Positions 1-5,084 of a stretch of 6,523 nucleotides of DNA are shown here, in pieces. The notes beneath the pieces are model-generated. The model searched no databases. It was not told the origin of the DNA and saw only the letters and a list, made by a program, of their open reading frames with translations. The translations under genes were made by a program, and so were the position numbers. The stretch's first letter is position 1. Each line of letters begins with the position of its first letter. This stretch comes from Ignavibacteriaceae bacterium (GTDB lineage Bacteria > Bacteroidota > Ignavibacteria > Ignavibacteriales > Ignavibacteriaceae): positions 1 to 6,523 of the forward strand of contig JAIOIM010000154.1 in the NCBI GenBank assembly GCA_019912505.1, written 5' to 3'.

Positions 1-92
1 TATTTTCATAAAGCCCTCTCTAAGGTTTGGGAATAATTTAACTAAAGATTTTTATAATATCCACACAAGTTTTTTAATAATATTTTATATGC

Positions 93-100
93 TATTTTTG
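93..100 (+). promoter_or_regulatory. Possible Bacteroidota-type -7 element for the SMP-30 gene
   Basis: TATTTTTG matches the TAnnTTTG consensus of the Bacteroidota housekeeping sigma factor. Transcription would begin near 105, leaving about 20 bases before ATG 125. The matching -33 TTTG is not present; only a T-run at 70-75 lies at about the right distance. The call therefore rests on the -7 element alone in AT-rich DNA. Confidence 0.3.
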
Positions 101-124
101 ATGATAAAAATTAAAGAATCGATA

Positions 125-1021
125 ATGAACAAACTAATCCCCCTTTTAATTCTCAGCGCATATACATTTTCATTTTCTCAGGAAATCAAATGGGAAAAAC
201 TTGCTGAAAATCTTCAATTTCCAGAAGGACCGGCATGGAATGGTAACGAGTTGTTTGTATCAAGCTGCTACGGCGGCTTTATATCAAAAATAGGAAGTAA
301 CACTTCAGAAATATTTGTTGATTCCACAATGAAACCGTTTCGTATAAAACAATCAAACGGATTAACATTTGGGAAAGATGGATATATGTATGCGTGCGAT
401 TATGGAATCGGCGCGATACTTAAAATATCCCCGACAGGAATAACTGAAATTTTATCTGACGGATATCAGGGCGAGAAGTATAACCGCCCGAACGATCTTG
501 CATTTTCGCCCGAAGGGATGTTGTTTTTTTCAGATCCAAAATCATACAGTAAAGACAAACCCGACGGCAGATTATTTAAACTCGATATAAATTCAGGCGA
601 GTCTGAATTAGTTATAGATAGTTTATGTTTTCCAAACGGTATTGCATTTTCCAATAACTGGAAAAACTTGTTTGTGTGCGAGTCGGCGATGAACCGCATT
701 TTGAAGTTTGATTTTAACGATGATGGTTCTATAACTAATAAAACCGTATTTGTTAATCTCCCCGGAGGCGACCCTGACGGAATTGCTTTTGATTCCGAAG
801 GGAAACTTTTTTGTGCTCATTTTGGAGGCGGAACAATTTATGTAATAGACCGAGATGGAAAAATTATTCACGAGATAAAAACACCCGGCAAAAAACCAAG
901 CAATGTTGAGTTCGGCGGTAAAGATATGAAAATATTGTTTATCACCGAAGACGAAACTAACTCGGTTTATAAAACAACATTAGAAACACCCGGGCAAAAG
1001 TTATTCTATTCCCCATTCTAA
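125..1021 (+). CDS. Exported SMP-30/gluconolactonase/LRE-like beta-propeller protein
   Basis: 298-residue protein of the SMP-30/gluconolactonase family, six-bladed propellers that bind one divalent metal and usually hydrolyse sugar lactones or related esters. The expected pocket residues are visible: Glu34 in FPEGP, Asn78 in SNGL, Asn123 in RPNDL, Asn171 in FPNGIAFS and Asp218 in DPDGIAFD. They match the Glu/Asn/Asp metal and substrate ligands of the family. Residues 1-18 form a signal peptide (MNK, hydrophobic LIPLLILSAY, then FSFS before Gln19), so the protein is probably periplasmic or outside the cell; there is no lipobox Cys. I chose ATG 125 because it gives a clean signal peptide. The in-frame ATG at 89 would add 12 residues ahead of it and lies next to a likely promoter. 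Length is normal for the family. Substrate unknown; lactonase activity is inferred from family only. It appears monocistronic, with a hairpin terminator just downstream. Confidence 0.9.
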   Translation: MNKLIPLLILSAYTFSFSQEIKWEKLAENLQFPEGPAWNGNELFVSSCYGGFISKIGSNTSEIFVDSTMKPFRIKQSNGLTFGKDGYMYACDYGIGAILKISPTGITEILSDGYQGEKYNRPNDLAFSPEGMLFFSDPKSYSKDKPDGRLFKLDINSGESELVIDSLCFPNGIAFSNNWKNLFVCESAMNRILKFDFNDDGSITNKTVFVNLPGGDPDGIAFDSEGKLFCAHFGGGTIYVIDRDGKIIHEIKTPGKKPSNVEFGGKDMKILFITEDETNSVYKTTLETPGQKLFYSPF

Positions 1022-1034
1022 TCATTAAGCTAAA

Positions 1035-1069
1035 AGCCGGGACTTGCCCGGCTATAAGTAATGTTTTTT
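1035..1069 (+). terminator. Hairpin terminator after the SMP-30 gene
   Basis: A perfect 7-bp GC-rich stem, AGCCGGG (1035-1041) with CCCGGCT (1047-1053), closes a 5-base loop ACTTG. It starts 13 bases after the stop codon. Six T residues follow at 1064-1069, about ten bases beyond the stem, so the U-tract is displaced from the ideal position. It is the only GC-rich inverted repeat in this AT-rich gap, and its position right after a stop codon supports terminator function. Confidence 0.6.
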
Positions 1070-1115
1070 ATTTGTTGAAACTAATTTTAGTTCTTATCTG
1101 TTTTTATTAAAACAA

Positions 1116-1140
1116 ATCAAATATTTATCATCAAATATTT
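1116..1140 (+). repeat. Short direct repeat in the nhaA leader
   Basis: ATCAAATATTT occurs at 1116-1126 and again at 1130-1140, separated by ATC, giving a 14-base period. It lies 35-59 bases before the nhaA start, where an activator site or untranslated leader would be. The region is extremely AT-rich, so chance is a serious alternative. No protein partner can be named from the window. Confidence 0.35.
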
Positions 1141-1174
1141 TTATATTCAAATTCATCAATCAAAGCGAAGTATA

Positions 1175-2512
1175 ATGTCTAAAAAATCAACCCCAATTGA
1201 TAAAATTGCCCGTCCGTTTCAGAAGTTTTTGCATACCGAATCTTCAGGAGGAATAATTTTATTAGCCGCAACCGTTGTTGCTTTAATTTGGGCAAACTCA
1301 CCCTGGAGTTCGTTATATAACGATTTGTGGCATAGTCACTTTAAAATAGGTTTTGACAATTTTAATCTCGATTACTCACTGCACCACTGGATAAACGATG
1401 GTTTAATGGTAATTTTCTTTTTTGTAGTTGGACTGGAAATAAAAAGAGAACTTCTTGTCGGTGAATTATCATCGGTGCGCCAGGCTGCTTTACCAATTGC
1501 TGCGGCTTTAGGCGGCATGATTGTACCGGCTGCAATTTATTTCGCTTTCAACTCAACTGGAAACGAAACCGCGGGATGGGGAATTCCAATGGCTACCGAC
1601 ATAGCATTTGTTGTTGGTTTGTTTGCCCTGCTCGGAAAAAACGTGCCGGTTTCATTAAAAATATTTATAACTGCTCTTGCTATCGTGGACGATATTGGCG
1701 CCGTCCTTGTAATTGCCGTTTTTTATTCTTCTGAAATTTCGTTAATTGCGTTGGGTATTGCTGCCGGATTAATACTTCTGCTTATATTGTTAAACAAACT
1801 TGGTGTGCGGAGTATATTAATTTATTCTGTTGTTGGTTTTATTCTTTGGCTGGCATTTTTAAAATCTGGAATTCATGCTACTATCGCAGGGGTTTTACTT
1901 GCCTTTACAATTCCTGCATACAGCAGGTTAAACACTAAAGAGTTTTTAGATAAAGGTAATTATTTACTAAAAGAATTTGATTATGCCGGCGAAGAAGGTG
2001 CAAACATTTTAACAAATGAACCGAGACAATCAATCGTTCAAGAATTAAAGTCAGGTGTAGCAAAAATGATGACTCCGCTGCAAATATTTGAACATGGACT
2101 TCACCCGTGGGTTTCATTTTTTATTATGCCGGTTTTTGCGCTTGCAAATGCTGGTGTTGGTTTTAGTTCCGATTTTTTTGATCATCTCGTCAGCCCGGTA
2201 AGCGTGGGTATTATTGCAGGTTTATTTGCAGGAAAACAGCTCGGAATATTTTCATTCAGTTGGTTAGCTGTTAAATTAGGAATTGCTGCAAAACCAAACG
2301 GTGTTACCTGGAAATTAATATACGGCGCCGCTGTTATGGCTGGTATAGGATTTACCATGTCGCTGTTTATTTCCAACCTCGCTTTTGCGGACGAACTATT
2401 AGTAAAAATATCAAAAGTAGGAATTCTTACAGCCTCCTTTTTATCGGGTGTAATAGGATTTATAATTTTAAAGACCTCTATAAATAAAACATCTATCAAT
2501 GAAAATAGGTAG
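1175..2512 (+). CDS. nhaA: Na+/H+ antiporter NhaA
   Basis: 445-residue inner-membrane antiporter of the NhaA family, which exchanges cytoplasmic Na+ (or Li+) for external H+ and supports pH and salt homeostasis. The hallmark residues are in place: Asp142 in the unwound TM IV motif ATDIAF (E. coli Asp133), the paired Asp172-Asp173 in ALAIVDDIGA of TM V (E. coli Asp163-Asp164), and Lys354 in AGKQLGI of TM X (E. coli Lys300). The N-terminal GGIILLAATVVALIWANSPW and FFFVVGLEIKREL segments are also typical. It is longer than the 388-residue E. coli protein, mainly because of a hydrophilic stretch at about residues 250-305, before FEHGLHPWVSFFIMPVFALANAG; such long forms occur in other bacteria. 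The start has only a weak purine-rich site (AAAGCGAAG, 1161-1169) upstream. No nhaR-like regulator is adjacent. A 14-base-period direct repeat lies in its leader. Confidence 0.97.
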   Translation: MSKKSTPIDKIARPFQKFLHTESSGGIILLAATVVALIWANSPWSSLYNDLWHSHFKIGFDNFNLDYSLHHWINDGLMVIFFFVVGLEIKRELLVGELSSVRQAALPIAAALGGMIVPAAIYFAFNSTGNETAGWGIPMATDIAFVVGLFALLGKNVPVSLKIFITALAIVDDIGAVLVIAVFYSSEISLIALGIAAGLILLLILLNKLGVRSILIYSVVGFILWLAFLKSGIHATIAGVLLAFTIPAYSRLNTKEFLDKGNYLLKEFDYAGEEGANILTNEPRQSIVQELKSGVAKMMTPLQIFEHGLHPWVSFFIMPVFALANAGVGFSSDFFDHLVSPVSVGIIAGLFAGKQLGIFSFSWLAVKLGIAAKPNGVTWKLIYGAAVMAGIGFTMSLFISNLAFADELLVKISKVGILTASFLSGVIGFIILKTSINKTSINENR

Positions 2513-2546
2513 TCTTTCAAAACTATTTATCATAGACCTATGGCAT

Positions 2547-2567
2547 CTTTTTTACTTTGTAAAAGAG
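2547..2567. repeat. Inverted repeat over the gpmI -33 element
   Basis: CTTTTTTAC (2547-2555) can pair with GTAAAAGAG (2559-2567) across a 3-base TTT loop: nine pairs, one of them G-T. It has no following T-run on the plus strand, so it is not a canonical terminator for nhaA. Its overlap with the -33 TTTG could make it an operator, but AT-rich hairpins of this quality also arise by chance. Confidence 0.3.
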
Positions 2568-2587
2568 TAGCGGGGTACCTAATTTTG
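2556..2587 (+). promoter_or_regulatory. Bacteroidota-type promoter for gpmI
   Basis: TTTG at 2556-2559 is followed after 20 bases by TAATTTTG at 2580-2587. This is a full match to the -33 TTTG / -7 TAnnTTTG promoter of the Bacteroidota primary sigma factor, with spacing inside the usual range. Transcription would start at roughly 2590-2595, giving a leader of about 25-30 bases before ATG 2621. It implies gpmI can be transcribed separately from nhaA. The -33 element lies in the loop and arm of an imperfect inverted repeat (2547-2567). Confidence 0.55.
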
Positions 2588-2620
2588 TAACATCATTCAC
2601 CAAAAAGAATATTAATAGTA

Positions 2621-4249
2621 ATGAACTTAAAATTAGATAAATTAGAAAATTTTCATGGTCGCAAGGGTCCGCTGCTTTTTGTAGTAATGGACGGTGTGGG
2701 AATCGGCAAAGAATACGACGGCAATGCGGTTTATAAAGCCAGCACACCGGTATTAGATAGATTATTTAAAATGCCTCTTTACGAACAGCTTAACGCCCAC
2801 GGACCGGCTGTAGGTTTACCATCGGATGATGACATGGGAAACAGTGAAGTTGGGCATAATGCGATTGGCGCCGGAAGGATTTTTGCGCAAGGCGCTAAAC
2901 GAGTAAATCACGCGCTTGAGTCGGGTGAAATTTTTGAAACGGATGTCTGGAAAAGTGTCGTTGGAAAAGGACTGACGGGCGGCACGGTTCATTTTATTGG
3001 TTTATTCTCAGACGGAAATGTCCACTCGCACATAAAACATCTTTTTGCTATGATTAACAGATGCGCTGAAGCGGGTGTTAAAAGACTTCGCGTTCATATA
3101 CTGCTTGATGGCAGGGATGTCCCGGGTAAATCGGCGTTGATTTATATAAAACCATTGCAGGAATTGCTCGATATTATTTCGTCATCAAAATCCTATAATT
3201 ACAAAATTGCGTCCGGCGGCGGAAGGATGAAGGTAACAATGGACAGGTACAACGCCGATTGGGATATTGTAAAACGGGGCTGGGATGCACATGTACTTGG
3301 CAGAGCAAGATTTTTTTCTTCCGCACAAAAAGCTGTTGAAACCATGTACGCAGAAGATCCGCAAGCAATCGACCAGTACCTAGATGCTTTTGTAATAGTA
3401 GATGAAAACAACAACCCGAACGGAACAATTGAAGACGGCGACAGTGTAGTGTTCTTTAATTTCAGAGGCGACAGGGCTATTGAAATTTCTCGAGCTTTTG
3501 ATGAAGATGATTTTAAAGAATTCGATAGAGAAAGACGCCCCGATGTATTTTACGCTGGTATGATGGAGTATGATGGCGATCTTCACATTCCGAAAAACTA
3601 TCTTGTGTTCCCGCCGGCAATTGATAAAACTTTAAGCGAATATTTGTGCACTGCCAAAGTTACCTCGTTTGCAATTTCCGAAACTCAAAAGTTTGGACAT
3701 GTAACATATTTTTGGAACGGAAATAAATCCGGTTACCTTTGCAAAGATTTAGAACTTTTTGTGGAAATTCCATCTGACAAAATTGAGTTTGACAAAGCAC
3801 CGAAAATGAAAGCTTACGAAATTGCGGACAAAACAGAAGAACTTTTACGCTGCGGCAGGTATCGTTTCGGAAGAGTAAATTTTGCGAACGGCGATATGGT
3901 TGGGCACAGCGGCAAAATAGAAGCGGCAATTATAGCTGTTGAAACCGTTGATGAGTGTCTTGGGAAATTATTAAAAGTAATTGATGAACTTGACGGCATT
4001 GCGGTTATAACCGCCGACCACGGCAATTGCGATGAGATGTACACAGAAAAAAATGGAATAAAAACTCCAAAAACATCTCACACACTCAACCCTGTTCCTT
4101 TTGTTATTTACGATCCGCAATATGCAGGTGAGTATAAACTTGCGAAAATTGAAAAGCCGGGTCTTACAAACATAGCCTCAACTTTATTAAACATTCTCGG
4201 TTTTAAAAAAGTTGATGATTACGATGCTTCGTTAATTTCGTTTGAGTAA
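2621..4249 (+). CDS. gpmI: 2,3-bisphosphoglycerate-independent phosphoglycerate mutase, plant/trypanosomatid-like type
   Basis: 542-residue cytoplasmic enzyme that interconverts 3- and 2-phosphoglycerate in glycolysis and gluconeogenesis without a bisphosphoglycerate cofactor, using two Mn2+ ions and a phosphoserine intermediate. The alkaline-phosphatase-like core is complete: Asp24 in VVMDGVG, nucleophile Ser75 in MGNSEVGH, Asp425 and His429 in NGDMVGH, Asp466-His467 in TADHGN, and His487 in TSHT. The substrate-binding phosphotransfer domain has SDGNVHSH (His135), DGRDV (Arg165-Asp166), GGGRMKVTMDR (Arg202, Arg209) and FRGDR (282-285). The GGGR-x4-MDR motif, the extended Y-x-FPPAID and SETQKFGHVTYFWNGN segments, and the length (about 30 residues more than the usual bacterial 510) resemble plant and trypanosomatid iPGM as I remember them. 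The usual bacterial enzyme has SVSGRYYAMDRD there. ATG 2621 has no real Shine-Dalgarno site, as is common in Bacteroidota. It has its own likely promoter. No neighbour is glycolytic. Confidence 0.96.
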   Translation: MNLKLDKLENFHGRKGPLLFVVMDGVGIGKEYDGNAVYKASTPVLDRLFKMPLYEQLNAHGPAVGLPSDDDMGNSEVGHNAIGAGRIFAQGAKRVNHALESGEIFETDVWKSVVGKGLTGGTVHFIGLFSDGNVHSHIKHLFAMINRCAEAGVKRLRVHILLDGRDVPGKSALIYIKPLQELLDIISSSKSYNYKIASGGGRMKVTMDRYNADWDIVKRGWDAHVLGRARFFSSAQKAVETMYAEDPQAIDQYLDAFVIVDENNNPNGTIEDGDSVVFFNFRGDRAIEISRAFDEDDFKEFDRERRPDVFYAGMMEYDGDLHIPKNYLVFPPAIDKTLSEYLCTAKVTSFAISETQKFGHVTYFWNGNKSGYLCKDLELFVEIPSDKIEFDKAPKMKAYEIADKTEELLRCGRYRFGRVNFANGDMVGHSGKIEAAIIAVETVDECLGKLLKVIDELDGIAVITADHGNCDEMYTEKNGIKTPKTSHTLNPVPFVIYDPQYAGEYKLAKIEKPGLTNIASTLLNILGFKKVDDYDASLISFE

Positions 4250-4282
4250 AAAAAAATAAAAAACTACAAACAATTTTATCTC

Positions 4283-4320
4283 ATAATGTAGTGACAGAAC
4301 GCCGTTCCTTCACTACTTAT
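4283..4320. repeat. Nested palindrome in the convergent gap after gpmI (possible bidirectional terminator or dispersed repeat)
   Basis: The core arms GTAGTGA (4288-4294) and TCACTAC (4310-4316) are perfectly complementary. Inside them GAAC (4297-4300) pairs with GTTC (4304-4307) around loop GCC, leaving small symmetric internal loops CA and CT. Outside, ATAA (4283-4286) can pair with TTAT (4317-4320) after a one-base bulge. It lies 34 bases beyond the gpmI stop, between convergent genes, where a shared terminator is expected, but neither side has a true T-run. Its symmetric, richer composition also fits a small dispersed repeat of the REP kind. Confidence 0.6.
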
Positions 4321-4431
4321 TATACTAAAATATCAAGGTTGTTGATGCAAAAAAACGAACTATTTAACAATTCATCTATTCTGCTTCATTAAGTACATCA
4401 AACAATCCGGTAACTTTGGTTTATTACAGTT

Positions 4432-4893
4432 TTATTGATACATCAAATTTACCCAATACGGATTGATAAATTTTGTATCATGTGCGCCATAAATTGCAAT
4501 GGCTTCAAGCACAGGTAGTTTTTTTGTCGACCCGTTTTCAACAATGTAATCTTTTAGTTCTTTTACCCTGCCGAATACACGGATGTAATTGCCCACGCCA
4601 ATTGTCTCTACATTTTCATTAATAGAAGTCAGCTTCTTTAATGGATGATCTAATTGTACAATAAAATTTGCATCATATCCATTCGCTGTTCCGACGATAT
4701 AAAATACCGAGCCGTCTTTTGGTAAAAATTTTTCTTGAGCGTAGTATCCGAGTGTTGAAATTACTTTATTTTTATAATCGTCAGGTTTGGTGTAAATCAT
4801 AATGTTTGAAACTTCATATTCCGCTGATCTTAGGAGGAGGGTAAGATTTGGATTCGGACCCTGCCGCGATTCACCCCCATTTACGTCTTTCAT
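4432..4893 (-). CDS. Hypothetical protein, body of an interrupted lipoprotein (possible OB-fold)
   Basis: A 153-codon ORF that I do not recognise by family. The first 25 residues (MKDVNGGESRQGPNPNLTLL...) are hydrophilic and linker-like, with no signal peptide. From about residue 26 there is a compact domain with alternating strands (SNIMIYTKP, VFYIVGTANG, NFIVQLDHP, NYIRVFGRV, LEAIAIYG). The run VGNYIRVFGRVKEL followed by LPVLEAIAIY resembles the strand pattern of OB-fold (tRNA_anti-like) domains; this is inference from pattern only. A strong Shine-Dalgarno match, AGGTGAT (4906-4900), sits six bases before ATG 4893. Directly upstream, in the same frame, a lipoprotein signal peptide (4971-4906) ends in TAA, with only four codons between that stop and this ATG. 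The protein may therefore be the truncated remainder of an outer-membrane or periplasmic lipoprotein, or a cytoplasmic protein translated by coupling. It is convergent with gpmI and downstream of the T9SS gene. Confidence 0.6.
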   Translation of the reverse strand: MKDVNGGESRQGPNPNLTLLLRSAEYEVSNIMIYTKPDDYKNKVISTLGYYAQEKFLPKDGSVFYIVGTANGYDANFIVQLDHPLKKLTSINENVETIGVGNYIRVFGRVKELKDYIVENGSTKKLPVLEAIAIYGAHDTKFINPYWVNLMYQ

Positions 4894-4905
4894 AAATTCA
4901 TCACC

Positions 4906-4971
4906 TTAAAACTGCTGGCACGAGTTTAAAAGCACTACAAATACAATTGTTATGATGATTAAAAACTTCAT
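4906..4971 (-). CDS. 21-residue lipoprotein signal peptide ending in an in-frame stop
   Basis: ATG 4971 opens a 21-codon reading frame: MK, a hydrophobic core (FLIIITIVFVVLL), then the lipobox LNSC with the acceptor cysteine at residue 18, followed by QQF and TAA (4908-4906). This is a textbook signal peptidase II substrate. GGAAAA at 4980-4975 is a plausible ribosome site five to six bases before the ATG. Reading through the TAA would add GDEF and then the 153-residue ORF in the same frame, giving a normal-sized lipoprotein of about 178 residues. Likeliest reading: a lipoprotein gene with a nonsense mutation or a sequence error. Alternative: a genuine tiny lipopeptide translationally coupled to the next ORF, since AGGTGAT overlaps the stop codon. 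Confidence 0.5.
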   Translation of the reverse strand: MKFLIIITIVFVVLLNSCQQF

Positions 4972-5084
4972 ATGTTTTCCATTTTATAATATTTAACTAA
5001 TTACAATTTTGAATATGCTCTTGCTAATACTATTACCTAACCGATTTTATAAAAGCGTTGAAATTAAAATAGAAGTTAAGGTAA

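Noticed and set aside
466..871. Minus-strand open frames inside the SMP-30 gene
   Set aside because: They lie wholly within a well-supported plus-strand gene, show no family motifs and have composition expected of shadow frames.
1071..1102. Possible nhaA promoter: TTTG 1071-1074 and TATCTGTT 1095-1102 at 20-base spacing
   Set aside because: Spacing fits, but the -7 box matches only four of six fixed positions of TAnnTTTG; not strong enough to annotate.
1935..2520. Minus-strand open frames within nhaA (including one of 112 codons)
   Set aside because: The antisense of a conserved membrane protein gene readily gives open frames; no recognisable domains or ribosome sites.
2531..2553. Possible nhaA terminator: CATAG/CTATG followed by six T residues
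   Set aside because: The stem is only 4-5 bp with a 2-4 base loop, AT-rich, and separated from the T-run by five bases; too weak to call.
3174..4044. Several minus-strand open frames within gpmI
   Set aside because: They overlap one another and the conserved active-site coding sequence of iPGM; shadows only.
4317..4431. Search for a small gene or RNA in the remainder of the convergent gap
   Set aside because: Only very short open frames on either strand and no conserved-looking structure apart from the palindrome already listed.
5025..5035. Palindrome TAATACTATTA between the T9SS gene and the lipoprotein locus
   Set aside because: Eleven AT-rich bases with no promoter elements nearby to make it an operator; likely chance.
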